Below are positions 26,066 to 37,646 of a stretch of DNA of 64,000 nt, in pieces (the stretch's first letter is position 1; the number at the start of each line of letters is the position of its first letter). The stretch is from Phycomyces blakesleeanus NRRL 1555(-). Its lineage: Eukaryota > Mucoromycota > Mucoromycetes > Mucorales > Phycomycetaceae. Both the position numbers and the translations under genes were made by a program. Where the stretch lies: assembly GCF_001638985.1 (NCBI RefSeq), contig NW_017265139.1, positions 2,108,001-2,172,000 of the forward strand, in the 5' to 3' direction. A model generated the notes under the pieces. That model was not told the DNA's origin and ran no database searches. It was given only the letters and a program-made list of their open reading frames with translations.

Positions 26066-26231
26066 TTAATATCGTACAGAAGAATATGGGGACAGTGTAT
26101 AATATTTTAATATAGAGAACTGGCACCACGCTCTAAAAATATCATGGTCTTTCTCGACATGACATTCTTCAATTAACCTCAAGAATACTTTGACATTATT
26201 GGATATTGGTTTCTTGATACTGATTTCTCTA
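26066..26231 (-). pseudogene. Coding-like fragment, unrecognised
   Basis: After a pyrimidine-rich acceptor (ATCTTTTAG) the minus strand encodes about 54 residues including FLRLIEECHVEKDHDIF and RAWCQFSILKYY, then a stop. The peptide has normal amino-acid diversity, unlike random AT-rich frames. Upstream exons could be the stretches at 26690-26780 and 27120-27240, but frames and splice sites do not join convincingly. This is either an unresolved small gene or a decayed one. Confidence 0.3.
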
Positions 26232-27681
26232 AAAGATGAAACACAAAAGACAAAGGGATTATAACCTTTAATTATCTTTTTTTTTTTAAAAAAAAAGACT
26301 ATCAATTCTTTTGGTTGTTATGGAAACATTTAGAGAAAAGCGTTGTCTACTATTAGGTTAATGTTTTAGCAGAACAGACCAATAAATAAATAAATAAATA
26401 AATTTTAAAAAAAGCTTGTTCTGTGGTTGGATATAGTTAAATTTTATTTACACCCTGGTCCTAATAGTCTATTGTATACAATTGCGACTCCAGACCTTTA
26501 TTATTATTATTTAAAAATGGTAAGTAAATCATAATAATCCCGGTTACATTGATTTCTTGCAAAGCAAAAAAAGGAGAGTGAATTGAATGATTTGATGGGT
26601 CTCAACACAACTAATAAGAAGACCTGGATGTGTTAAGAGGTAACCCTATTCTTGATTGGATTTTCTTTTTATAAAAAAATCACGTTCTGGATAGAATGGT
26701 GGGTGGTGTAATATCTACCCAGATCCCTCCCATCTCCCATGTATTTGAGATGTTCTGGCTTAGATTTTAGTGGATATAAACCTAAATGAGACTACATATA
26801 TAGAAATCACCCTGTCCAATGTACTCAGAAAAACTACAAGAGCTCAGAAAAACAGGAACATGGCAATAGAGTAGCAGAAGTAGTGAAAGTAATAGAAGTG
26901 CTTGTTTGCATAATGACAGACTGTTGTAAAATAGGTTTGGTAGAAATAGATAAAAGAAAGGTACAGAAACTAATCGTTCAATGAGATATAAGGATCTATT
27001 GAATTTGTGCAATTATAGATATACTTCTTTTGGGCAGATAACGACTATTTTGCCCTGTAGTTCGGTTCACTTTGAGATAACGGAAGATATACTATGTTAC
27101 TTTCGAATGTTGATGCTTTCATATATTTTATCAACAGGGCATTGTCTTTCTCTTTGGACAAACACAACCGGAACTTCAAGAAAAGCAAACCGATGTGTAT
27201 TTTGCGTTTGAAGAGTCATACTTCCCATCCAATGGGAATATCTAAAATGAAAAAGAATTGACTTACATTCTACACTCCTATACATTTTTTTTGGTGAACT
27301 TGTTTTTGACTAGCCCGGGCCTTGTAACAAACCCGGTCGCTCTCTATTAGTATTATTATTTTTACCTTGAAAGATTTCTATTGATTCTATTGAACGATGT
27401 GCACAATTTTTGATCAACATCTTTCTATCTTGCTCTTCAAGTGTACGTGTGTATATATGTGTGTACAAGTGTGTGTGTGCGTGTGCTTGTGTACGATGTT
27501 GCCGTGGGAAATAAGGGCCCTTTTTTTTATAGTGTATTGTATGGTTTGGGACAAATTATTCTATTCCATTTTCTTATTTTATTTTTTTATTATTTGAAAC
27601 CATAACGTGGGGAAGGTGTAGTAGAATCTGAGCATTAACTGAAACGCCGCTACCCCACATCCTCCTGTACCTTTAAGGATT

Positions 27682-28135
27682 TCAGTATGTTTTACGTGTC
27701 TGTGATCCAACAGGTGCGGGAGGTGTGGATGATCCTAAAATACTCCAGAATATGACAGCATTAGCTTCATCCCCAGACTTACCCGGAGAGCGGGAAATAC
27801 TTATTGACTAAAACAAGAAGAAGAATGATAATTTGTAATAAATCAAATAATGGAATTTAGTAATACGCTTAATAACCAAAATATTCGAGCATCTCGGACA
27901 GAATTGCGTATTGAGGCCTATTGACCATTAATAAAAATTTACGGTTGACTCATTATCCGTCTATTGTACCAATTTTATCCCGCGGAAGCCCTCCAGGGAA
28001 TGGAGATAGAATAAGGTAGAAACATATCCCTCTCGAATAACGATTGGACGCTGAATGGGCCAACATTTCATAAGCACGAGCAGCTTTGGCCAGTAAGAGT
28101 GATATTCATTCTCAACGCGCTTCATTAGCCGTCAT
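27682..28135 (-). pseudogene. Two-part degenerate gene upstream of GDH
   Basis: Distinctly less AT-rich than its surroundings. From ATG at 28135 the frame reads MTANEAR, TGA, E, TGA, then ISLLLAKAARAYEMLAHSAS and on to RDKIGTIDG. A second block (27807-27682) follows a strong acceptor (TTGTTTTAG) and encodes SISISRSPGK, GSSTPPAPVGSQTRKTY and a stop. Inside the second block there is what looks like a complete small intron with donor GTAAGT, branch-like GCTAATG and acceptor TTTTAG. I recognise no family. Both early stops would be Arg (CGA) after a single C-to-T change. Confidence 0.35.
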
Positions 28136-28413
28136 TTTACGCGCTCTCCGCTCAAAACTAGCCTAGACTCCACCCCTTGATTTTTTTTTTTTTTTTTTTA
28201 GGATTTCTTTTTTTCTCACGCCTAAACCAATCAAATTCGTCGATTTGTGTCTCATTTCATTATTTTGTCTTTGGACACTAAATATAGTCTGGCTGTGACT
28301 CGGCCATTGCTGCATCTGTGTTAGCGAACCCTTTTTGGCCAGAACAAAAGGCTGATTAACGGTTGCTTGGTCCATATGCAACAACAAAAAAAAATTATTA
28401 AAAGCCGAGATCA

Positions 28414-28420
28414 TATAAAT
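28414..28420 (+). promoter_or_regulatory. Putative TATA box of the NAD-GDH gene
   Basis: TATAAAT lies 70 bases upstream of the start codon, followed by a CT-rich stretch typical of a fungal 5' UTR. Confidence 0.5.
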
Positions 28421-28490
28421 ACTCAAAGCTTTCATCTCTAAATATAACTCACACTTCTTTTTTTTTCTAACTCTCTACACATTTTAAAAA

Positions 28491-31400
28491 ATGACGGCCA
28501 CCCTTGCGCCACCCTTTGCCTCAGACAACTCCTCTGTCGATGATGGCTGTGGTTACAACGCCAACGTTTTCGCTGGAAAATCTGAGCAGATGGTCCAGGT
28601 GTGTGCTCATCTCAATGAGACTGGTTTCCTTCCCAAGGAATTGGTAGAGAACGAGGTGTCTTGGTTCTACAAGTAAGTTCATTAGAATATTTCGCGTATA
28701 AATCACAAAATTCCTTATCTCTCTTGCCCACGATAGCAACCTTGGTATCGATGACTTCTACTTTGCTCTCGAGCCCGTCGAGACAATTGCAAACCACATC
28801 ATGGCCCTCTATGGTGCCAAGATTCTCTCTTATACCAAGCACGAGAACTCCCTCGAGATTAACCTCGAGAAGGAATCCGAAGACTCCTCTGTCTATATCC
28901 ACTCTTCCCAGCCTGGTGTTTCCCAGCTCCAGGGTCCCCAGTGTGAGAGAACGTAAGTCAATCAAAACAACTCTCCGGCTCCAATTCCTAACTTTTATAA
29001 AATAGCATCGACGAGAAGTACCTCAACACATCCGTTTCCACCCAGAGCTACCGTGTTGAGTCTTATCGCTCCTCGGCTACAGTCTCATCGGACTTGACTT
29101 CCCAGATCCGCTCCTACTTTGTTACCAAGTGCCAGTTTGTCAACCCTGAGCCTACTACCGAACAAGAGACCGATATCGAGCAGGTTGCTGACCAGGCTTT
29201 CCTCAAGAAGGCTACTGAGCACACCAAGAAGGTTTATGAGGGTGTTATGCGCAATGTTCTCCAGCGCACTGGTCCCGTCATTGAGATGTGTGAGGTCCAG
29301 GGTAGTCGTGAGCGCCGTTTGATCATTGGTTATCGTCAGAGAAGCACCCAGGGATTCTTCTCGGCTATGTCTGATCTCTATCATTACTACAATCTCTATT
29401 CTGTCCGCAAGTATGTCGGTAAGTCTAAAAAAGAGCTTTATGTCTAAAAGAGAGTTCAGGGGTAAACAAAACAAGAGGCAAGAATGTCTAACATGTATTG
29501 AATCGTCTGATAGAGCAATTCTCCAACGGTGTGACCATCATGGGTATCTACCTCAACCCTCTTCCCAACTCAAAAGCTGCCCCCATTGAGCACTCTATCC
29601 ACCAGGTCATGAAGGAGACCTCGCTCCTTTACTGCTTGCCCAAGACTCCTTTCCAGCAGTTCTTCAAGACAAACCAACTCTCTGTCCAGGAGACCGTTTA
29701 TGGTTATGTCGGCTGGATTTTCTCTCAACACTTCCTCAACCGTCTTGGTAAAGAATTCATGAGCCTCAACACTATTCTCGACCGCTCCAACCCCGTCCAC
29801 GAAGAAGTTCTTGGCAAGATGAAGAAGCGTCTCCGTCAGGATACCTTCACCCGTGAATACATTCTCGATATCATCCAGCTCTACCCCGAGCTTATCAAGC
29901 TGTTGTATGCCAACTTCGCAAAGGTCCACTATGTCAACCAGCGCGAGGCCTCCCTTCAGCCCACTATGTCTTACCAGCGTCTTTCCACCGTCGAGAATTT
30001 GACCGAGGAGCAGTTGGTTAAGAAGATCAAGAGTGTCACCTCCAACGCCCACGAGCAGCTCGTCTTCGAGGCCTTCTTGACCTTCAACAAGCACGTCCTC
30101 AAGACCAACTTCTACCAGTCTACCAAGGTTGCCCTCTCATTCCGTCTCGACCCCAGCTTCTTGCCCGAGATTGAGTACCCCTCCAAGCTCTACGGTATGT
30201 TCTTGGTTATTGGTTCCGAGTTCAGAGGTTTCCACTTGCGTTTCCAGGACGTTGCTCGTGGTGGTATCCGTATTATCCGCTCGCGTAACCGTGAGGCCTA
30301 TTCCATCAACTTGCGCACATTGTTTGACGAGAACTATGCTCTCGCTGCTACCCAGCACCGCAAGAACAAGGATATCCCCGAAGGTGGATCAAAGGGTACC
30401 ATTCTGTTGAACATTGACTCCCAGGATGTTCCTCTTGTTGCATTTGAAAAGTATGTTGACTCTGTCCTCGATCTCCTGATTATCGGTCACACTCCTGGTA
30501 TCAAGGAGCCCTTGGTCGATCGCCTTGGTAAGAATGAGATTCTCTTCTTTGGTCCTGATGAGGGTACTGCCGAATACATGGACTGGGCTTCCCAGCATGC
30601 CCGCAAGCGCACTGCCAGCTTCTGGAAGGCTTTCACCACCGGCAAGAGCCAGTCTCTTGGTGGTATTCCCCACGATGTGTACGGTATGACTACTCGCTCT
30701 GTCCACCAGTACGTTTTGGGTATCTACCGCTCGTTCGGTCTTGAGGAAGAAAACTGCACCAAGCTCCAGACTGGTGGCCCCGATGGTGATCTTGGCTCCA
30801 ATGAGATCTTGATCTCCAAGGATAAGACTATGGCTGTCGTTGATGGTTCTGGTGTACTGTACGATCCCCATGGTATCAACCGTGAGGAGTTGACTCGCTT
30901 GGCTGAAGCCCGTAAGATGATCAACAACTTTGATATCAGCCTCTTGTCAAGCGAAGGTTTCCGTGTTTTGGTCGATGAAACAAACGTCACTCTTCCCAAT
31001 GGCGATATTGTCGAGAATGGTCTCTTGTTCCGTAACACTTTCCATGTCAACCCCTTGGCCACTGCCACCATCTTTGTCCCCTGTGGTGGTCGTCCCGAAT
31101 CCATTGATCTCAACAATGTCAAGCATTTGGTCGCCGATGATGGTACCCTTCGTTTCAAGTACATTGTCGAAGGTGCCAACTTGTTCTTCACTCAGGAGGC
31201 CCGTCTCCGCCTCGAGAAGGCTGGTGTTGTGATCTTCAAGGATGCCTCGGCTAACAAGGGTGGTGTTACATCATCTTCTCTCGAAGTCTTGGCTGCTCTT
31301 GCTTTCAACGATGCCGAGTTTGCCGAGCATATGTGTGTCAAGGATGGTGTTGCCCCTCCTTTCTACGAGGAGTATGTTAAGGAAGTCCAGAACATCATTG

Positions 31401-31759
31401 AGCGCAATGCTGCTGCTGAGTTTGAGGCTTTGTGGCGCGAACACAAGAAGTCCAAGGTGCCAATCTCTATCCTCTCCGACGATCTTTCTGTCGCCATCGT
31501 CCAGCTTAACGACCAGCTCCAGACCACCAGTCTCTGGCATAACGCTTCCCTCCGCGAGACTGTCTTGAACAGAGCTTTCCCCAAGCTCCTCCTCGACACT
31601 CTTGGCCTCGATACCCTCCTCGAGCGTGTTCCCGAAAACTACGTCAAGGCTATCTTTGGTGCCCACCTTGCTTCCATGTTCATCTACAAGTACGGTCCCC
31701 ACCCCGATAACTTTGCCTTCTTTGAGTTCATGCGCGAGGGCTACTACGCTGACGAGTAA
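28491..31759 (+). CDS. GDH2: NAD-specific glutamate dehydrogenase, large form
   Basis: Four exons (28491-28672, 28737-28952, 29006-29418, 29514-31759) give 1018 residues, the usual size of the roughly 115-kDa fungal enzyme. It converts glutamate to 2-oxoglutarate and ammonia with NAD, a catabolic step. The N-terminal 450 residues form the regulatory region special to this class. The catalytic core contains FHLRFQDVARGGIRIIRSRN, then EGGSKGTILL, the nucleotide-binding TGGPDGDLGSNEIL and YIVEGANLFFT, and NKGGVTSSSLEVLAALAF. The long last exon is strongly codon-biased (AAG, CTC, GTC), indicating high expression. All three introns are 53-95 bases and GT-AG. Confidence 0.96.
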
Positions 31760-32421
31760 ATCCATATATCAAACACAGAAAATACAAAAAAGGATGTACT
31801 CTAAAGCTCACAAAAACAACAACAACAACAAATGAAACAAGAAAAGAGTCTTTTTTTTAAAAAATTTGTTTCTTTTCCTCCAAACTCTTCTTCAACCTAT
31901 CTGTAAAATTGCATGCCATTTATAATTTTTTATAATTTCTTTATATCTATCCCTTTTTAAAATGATTTTATTATTTTCCATTTTTTTGCCTAATAAATAT
32001 CATTGTCATCAATATCTATCAATAAAATTTTTGCACTATGTCTTTCATTGTTATCAAAATAATATTAATTTATACTATACATTGTTTTCTTTTTTTTTTT
32101 TTTAAAAAAAAATAGCATTTGTGTCAGCTTTTTATTTTATTTTATATATCTAAACTTTATTTATATATATAAATTTAAGAAAGAAAAAAAAATTAAGTTC
32201 AAATGCAGCCAATCAGCGTTTATATTTTTTTCTTAAAAATGACAAGAAGTACAGAAAACCCCTCCCCTTCTCCTTCAATTGATCCTTCTTTATTTCTTTT
32301 AGATTTTTTTTTAGAAAAAAAAGGTAAACTTTAATGTGTGCCCGTGTGAATATAAAAGACTCAAACGCATTCGAAATCAAATGCTTGTTTAATTCAAATC
32401 AGACTCTTTTAAATCAATAAC
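31760..32421. other. Intergenic, GDH 3' region and ERG20 promoter
   Basis: AT-rich with long T and A runs. The left part is the GDH2 3' UTR. The right part carries a TATA box before ERG20. No coding potential is seen. Confidence 0.6.
32351..32358 (+). promoter_or_regulatory. Putative TATA box of ERG20
   Basis: TATAAAAG lies 71 bases upstream of the ATG, the same spacing as the TATA box of the neighbouring GDH gene. Confidence 0.55.
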
Positions 32422-33458
32422 ATGGCTATCACCAAGAAGGAAGAAAACCGCCAGGCATTCTTGGATGTCTTCAAGGTCCTCAAGGCTGACATTCTTAACG
32501 AGCTCCGCAAGAACAACATGCCCGAGGACGCTTACAAGTGGACTGAAGAGGTAAATAAATAAATAAGTAAAGGCGCGAATATTTTTGGGATGAGTAAACT
32601 CATTCACTATTATAGAATCTCGAGTATAACGTTCCTGGTGGTAAGTTGAATGAGATGATGAGGAATGACTTTCAGGCAAAATTTACTTATTTATTTTTCT
32701 TTCTTTAGGCAAGCTTAACCGCGGTTTGTCTGTTGTCGACACCCTTCGTATTCTCAAGGGTGACTCTATTACTGAGGAAGAGATCTTCAACGCCTCTATT
32801 CTTGGTTGGTTGGTTGAGCTTGTAAGTTTCAAATCAGAAGAAAACCGGAGTAGTGATACTAAGATATGATTTTCGTGTCTCAGCTCCAAGCTTTCTTCTT
32901 GGTGTCGGATGATATGATGGACGCCTCAATTACTCGTCGCGGTCAGCCCTGTTGGTACCGCAAGAATGGTGTTGGACTAATTGCTATCAATGATTCCTTT
33001 ATCCTTGAAGGTGCCATCTACGTCTTGTTGAAGAAGTACTTTAAGAAGTTCGACTACTACGTTGACCTTCTCGAACTCTTCCACGAGGTATGGGCTTATA
33101 TTTTGTGAAACGTTGATATACCTGATCCTTGCTCCAGACTCATCCTGTATCATTATAAAGGTATCTTTCCAGACTGAGCTTGGACAACTCTGCGATCTTA
33201 TTACTGCCCCTGAAGATAATGTTGATCTCAGCAAGTTCTCTATTGCAAAGTAAGTTAAGCTTAACCTGGAAGTCAATACACGCGTGCTTAAGGTGTGGTT
33301 GAAAATAGGCACAAGTTCATTGTTATCTACAAGACTGCATTCTACTCCTTCTATCTTCCCGTTGCTCTGGCCATGCACATGGTAAAGGATCTCAAGTCCG
33401 CTAATGTGACATTTCTGATTTACTTTATTTACATATGAATTTAACATTTGTGGTGTGG

Positions 33459-33491
<33 letters not shown>

Positions 33492-34046
33492 TTAGGCTGG
33501 TGTTAAGAATGAAGAGGCCTACAACAAGTCTAGAGATATCTTGATTCCTCTTGGAGAATACTTCCAGATTCAGGATGATTATCTTGATTGCTACGGTGCC
33601 CCTGAAGTTATTGGCAAGATTGGCACTGATATTATGGACAACAAGTGTTCTTGGTTGATCAACCAGGCTCTGTTCAAGGCTAACCCCGAACAACGTGCTG
33701 TATTAGAGGTAATTATTGCTATAATTCTTATGGAGTGAAAATTGTAGATTATGTATAATATATATTCATCTTCATCTTCATATTCTAAACTATTTTCTCT
33801 CTTCTCTTCACAAAAAAAAATTCAAACTATAAATGATAGGCCAACTACGGACAAAAGAATTCCGAGTCAGAGGCCAAGGTTAAAAAGGTCTTTTTGGACT
33901 TGGGAATTGAAAAGATTTACAAGGATTATGAGGAAAAATCCCACAAGGAACTCTCTGATTTAATTAGCCAGTTGGATGAGAGTGTTGGCGTTAAGAAGGC
34001 CGTATTCATTGAATTCATGGATAAGATTTACAAGCGTACAAAATAA
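32422..34046 (+). CDS. ERG20: Farnesyl diphosphate synthase
   Basis: Eight exons (32422-32550, 32616-32640, 32709-32821, 32884-33087, 33161-33249, 33309-33381, 33496-33708, 33840-34046) give 350 residues. The enzyme condenses isopentenyl diphosphate with DMAPP and GPP to make FPP, feeding sterols, ubiquinone side chains, prenylation and carotenoids. The first Asp-rich motif is [20 protein letters not shown] and the second is [12 protein letters not shown], both intact; the preceding residues fit an FPP chain-length pocket. [18 protein letters not shown] is the conserved N-terminal substrate block and spans the 25-base exon 2. The end IYKRTK is typical. Intron 6 carries a TTA microsatellite. 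Seven introns in a short gene is high even for this window. Confidence 0.96.
33460..33490. repeat. (ATT)n microsatellite in ERG20 intron 6
   Basis: About ten ATT units immediately upstream of the acceptor; they act as the pyrimidine-containing tract before TTTTAG. Confidence 0.85.
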
Positions 34047-34249
34047 TTATAAAATATATATTTTTCTTTGATTGGCTTATTTGCCCTACGTCATATCGAT
34101 TTCGCGCTGGCTGGGGTTATCCCTGTGAGCAAAACAAGGCGGGGCCCAATAGGCAAAAAGAAATTTTTCTAGCCTGGCTCAGTGCGCCCTTCCCCCTGCC
34201 TAGTTTCTTCTCTCTCAGAGTAATTCCCTTTCAGGTTTTAACATTGCAA

Positions 34250-35334
34250 ATGGCTTCCCGATTCACTCGCTTGACTACCGTCGTCCCTCAGGTACAACAA
34301 CAAACCTTACATCGTATTACATGTTGTACTCATCAACGTGCACACCCACACACCGATACAAAAACATATATTATTTTTATATATATCATATAGTTGGCTC
34401 GCGGTTATGCTGCTCCTGCCAAGACCGTCAAGGTAAAAAAAAAAAGCAAAACAAAATAACTTTGAACGCGACTTTTAAAAAAGTAAATATGAATGCTTAC
34501 TCTGTTTATCATTCGAAAATAAAATATATAAAGGTCCCTGTCACTCTCTTTGGTCTTAACGGTCGTTATGCCACCGCCCTCTACTCTGCTGCCGCTCGTC
34601 AGAACGCTCTCGATGCCGTTGAGAAGGACCTCAAGGCTCTCGATGCCCTCGTTGTCAAGGACAAGGGTGTCCAGGCTTTCCTCGAGAACCCCACCATCAA
34701 CCGTAAAGTCAAGCTTGATGGTATTAACGCCTTGTTGTCCAAGGCCGGTAAGCCCAGTGAGGTCACCAAGAACCTTTTCGAGACTCTCTCCGAGAACGGT
34801 CGTCTTGACCAGACCACCAAGGTCATCTCTTCCTTTGCTGAGTTGATGAGCGCTCACCGCAATGAGCTCTCCCTCGTCATCACCTCCACCAAGGTATATT
34901 ATTATTATGATTATTACTGTTTAAATTTTTAGAAGTAAGAGAGATTTGTGTGTATGGAATTATAAAGGAAAGGAGAGAATATATATGTATATATATGTGC
35001 GTATTTGCGTGTATGTATGTGTAGAATATGAAACCGGAAACTCAATTAGCAATTTTAGGAATTGGACAAGGCTACCTTGAACAAGATTGCCGAATCTCTC
35101 CAGAAGAGCGGTCTTTCTGAGGGTAAGAAGCTCCTCGTCTCCAACAAGGTCAAGGCTGATATCCTCGGTGGTCTCCTTGTCGAGATTGGTGACAAGAGCA
35201 TTGACTTGACTGTTTCCACCAGACTTGCCAAGCTCAACAAGTTGGTCACTGGTAAGTTAATGAGGCTATAGATATATATTATACTATAAACTGGCAAATG
35301 AAATGCTAATTCGTGTTTCATAGACTCCATCTAA
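34250..35334 (+). CDS. ATP5: ATP synthase subunit 5 (OSCP), mitochondrial
   Basis: Five exons (34250-34291, 34394-34432, 34534-34893, 35059-35251, 35324-35334) give 214 residues. OSCP sits on top of F1 and couples it to the peripheral stalk of mitochondrial F1Fo ATP synthase. A presequence (MASRFTRLTTVVPQLARGYA) precedes VTLFGLNGRYATALYSAA, the start of the six-helix N-terminal domain, and the C-terminal part has LLVSNKVKADILGGLLVEIG and IGDKSIDLTVSTRLAKL, the delta/OSCP signature. Two tiny 5' exons and an 11-base last exon (encoding the final DSI and stop) are needed for a complete frame. The gene starts about 200 bases after the ERG20 stop, with its own GC-rich promoter stretch near 34100-34200. 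Confidence 0.95.
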
Positions 35335-35429
35335 ACATTCCTACTGTCATTTGTCACCATCGAAACGCATACGCACGATCGAATCTTTTAAGCTTGTAAA
35401 GAGAACAGAAAAAAAAATACAGACTAAAA

Positions 35430-36575
35430 ATGCCAATAAATCAACATAGCTTGATTTGTATACTTGCTTTTCGTTACCAATTTGTTACACAGACAATTCC
35501 CCCTTTTGCCTCTCCGGTATTGCAGAGGAACCAAAAAACAATAAACTTTGCTGGTTTCCTCATGGCGTTATCACCCACTCTAGTAATCAATCACCAGAAT
35601 GATGGTTCTCATGCCATCCCTGATCTCTCAATTCTCCCACCTTCCCCTACATACCCTGCCATTCCTCCCATGTCACTTTACCACCCAGCACTCCTTTTAT
35701 TAGACATAAAACATTCTTCAAATAACAGTAGCGTTTGCTTTGTTCACGGAGACTCACGCCCAGTATTCTTTCACACCCCAAACACCTCCTCGTATATCCT
35801 CCAGGATCAGTACCAGCAACCTGTGTGGTCACTTACAGCCCAAGATTGGCGGACAATGGTGTTTGGCTCGGCTCACAACACCATCCACCTTTCGATTTCA
35901 AACCTCACATTCGAATCCCATGGCCACACATACCAATGGCGAGTCGTGCCACTCTCTTCACAGTCTAATTCTTCAGTCCGATATGACTTTCGTTGTTATC
36001 ATGTCGAGCGGCAAACATTGATGGCTGAACTCACAGACGATGCTTCACGTTTCGTCTTGTGGTCAATCCCACCTGTGCGCCCTGTGAGCAGTTGTGGCCC
36101 AGTCACTAACCCATTCCGGTCCCTGCCCACTCAACGTTTGTCCATGCCAACAATGACAACAGCCTCACCTGTTGAAAATATACTTCTCGACCCACTTGCA
36201 TCATTCTTGGTGTTCTCGGCCCTCCTCTTTTACCACCAAAATATTGGTATCGGGGCGAAAAATACCGAGAATTCAGAGCCAAAAACAAATACTGCAGAAG
36301 AAGAAAGAGGAATGGAAGATGACACCAGTGTTGATTCATATCATTACTATGCCGAGCAAGGTTTGGTTGATTTCCCTAATTCTGCAATGTCCGTCAAGAG
36401 TTTGGAATTGAGTCCTGGCTGGTGGGGATATGGTTGGAAATGTTGTCCATGTTGCATGCCGGGTGGATGGTTCGACAGTATGTGGATTAATGTAAGGAAG
36501 TCAGTCTTTCAATGCTGTGGCCGTCCCTCGCGTTCACACCACAGACGACAAGGCTGGCAGCAACAATCAGAGTAA
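35430..36575 (+). CDS. Uncharacterised Cys-rich protein, possible tubby-like fold
   Basis: An intronless frame of 381 residues; the ATG at 35562 (residue 45) may be the true start, because the first 44 residues have no clear conservation signal. I do not recognise the family. Residues about 130-215 (VWSLTAQDWRTMVFG, HTYQWRVVPL, RYDFRCYHVERQTLMAEL, FVLW) show the alternating beta pattern of tubby-C/scramblase-like domains, an inference only. A hydrophobic segment (LLDPLASFLVFSALLFYH) lies near 250-270, then an acidic linker, and a C-terminal cluster WKCCPCCMPGGWFDSMW with a further QCCG that could be palmitoylated or bind metal. It ends with a basic tail. The start lies only 95 bases beyond the OSCP stop. 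Confidence 0.65.
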   Translation: MPINQHSLICILAFRYQFVTQTIPPFASPVLQRNQKTINFAGFLMALSPTLVINHQNDGSHAIPDLSILPPSPTYPAIPPMSLYHPALLLLDIKHSSNNSSVCFVHGDSRPVFFHTPNTSSYILQDQYQQPVWSLTAQDWRTMVFGSAHNTIHLSISNLTFESHGHTYQWRVVPLSSQSNSSVRYDFRCYHVERQTLMAELTDDASRFVLWSIPPVRPVSSCGPVTNPFRSLPTQRLSMPTMTTASPVENILLDPLASFLVFSALLFYHQNIGIGAKNTENSEPKTNTAEEERGMEDDTSVDSYHYYAEQGLVDFPNSAMSVKSLELSPGWWGYGWKCCPCCMPGGWFDSMWINVRKSVFQCCGRPSRSHHRRQGWQQQSE

Positions 36576-36971
36576 TACTAATGATGGTATTTTGCGTGTG
36601 GGGTTTTCTCCTTTTGGTTCTTTACTTCTTCCGTTGTATATATAAATATTCCACTCTTATAGTCCACCTCTACCTTCTTCTTTCTCTTCTCTTTTGTAGT
36701 TTTAATTCAATACGCACGTCCTCTTATATATAAATATATGAACATATGCATAAATTTTATATATGTATACACACAAATATATAATACTCCATATATATAT
36801 TCACACACAAACACATTACAAACAATAAAATGAAAGAAACAAAGAATCTCCTTTTTCTTTCTTTCTTTCCAATAAAGAAAACGAGCCCAAACAAGTTACT
36901 TGTCTGTAAATATATGTATTTGTATATATTTTAAATCAAGGGAGCAAAAGAAAGAGGTCCACCTCTCCAAC
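36576..36971. other. Convergent intergenic gap
   Basis: 3' regions of the Cys-rich gene (plus) and eL36 (minus) meet here. AT-rich with TATA runs; nothing else is seen. Confidence 0.6.
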
Positions 36972-37646
36972 TTAATGGCGGCGGGACTCGGCAATGACAG
37001 CAGACAACTCTTCAATCTTCTTCTTGGCACGGAGGAAAGTACCGAGCTATTGTAATAAAACAAAGAAAACCAAATAAGAAAAGTGTTTGTTTGTTTTTAT
37101 GAAATAAAATAAAGAACCATAAAAACCAAACAAAAAGGTTATCATGTCTGTATTTGCATAAATGAAGCATGTATATATGTAGGTGCATATATATGCTTGT
37201 ATAAAAAAACGTACTCTCTTCTTGGTAAGCTTCTTGGCACGCTTATCCTTGGAGTTCTTGATCAATTCCATGACACGACGTTCATAAGGGGCAAAGCCAA
37301 CGACCTCACGGACGATGCTGCGAACAAAGGTGGTGCGCTTGGAAGCAGCCTAAGACAACAACAACAGCGGTAAAATAAAAGAATAAGAACACATGTATAC
37401 ACAAAAAATGAGAAAGAGAGAAAATGTTCTATCAGTGGCCCTGTATATAATTGTACTCAACCCAGACTCTCTAAAAAATCCATCCATCCATCCATCTTTT
37501 TTTCTTCTTTCTCTTTTTAAATGCTTTATTTTATAAAATCAACGTACTCCCTTGGTGTATGAAGGGGTAATCTTCAACTCGCGACGAGTGACGATGTGGC
37601 CCTTGTTGAGACCAACGGCAAGACCAGACTTCTGCTGAGGAGCCAT
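36972..37646 (-). CDS. RPL36: 60S ribosomal protein eL36
   Basis: Three exons (37646-37548, 37349-37215, 37046-36972) give 102 residues, the normal length. The start [17 protein letters not shown], the block [37 protein letters not shown] and the end [17 protein letters not shown] are diagnostic of the eL36 family. Both donors are GTACGT, an unusual pair within one gene. Codon bias is strong. The promoter side (37650-37800) has a CG-richer stretch. Confidence 0.96.

Larger units (their letters stand above)
24696..28490. other. Gene-poor region with broken coding-like fragments
   Basis: No complete gene was resolved. Minus-strand coding-like stretches occur at about 26066-26231, 26690-26780, 27120-27240 and 27682-28135, and a plus-strand one at about 25710-25825. 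The last 150 bases before 28491 are the glutamate dehydrogenase promoter and 5' UTR, with a TATA box. A CCCGGGC palindrome lies near 27315. Confidence 0.45.

Noticed and set aside
27300..27330. CCCGGGC palindrome as a terminator or origin
   Set aside because: Too short and isolated; no supporting structure such as a T run or repeated binding sites.
30389..30871. Long antisense frames over the GDH2, helicase and uS4 coding regions
   Set aside because: They arise because biased codons (NNC, NNG) avoid stops on the opposite strand; they mirror the sense codons.
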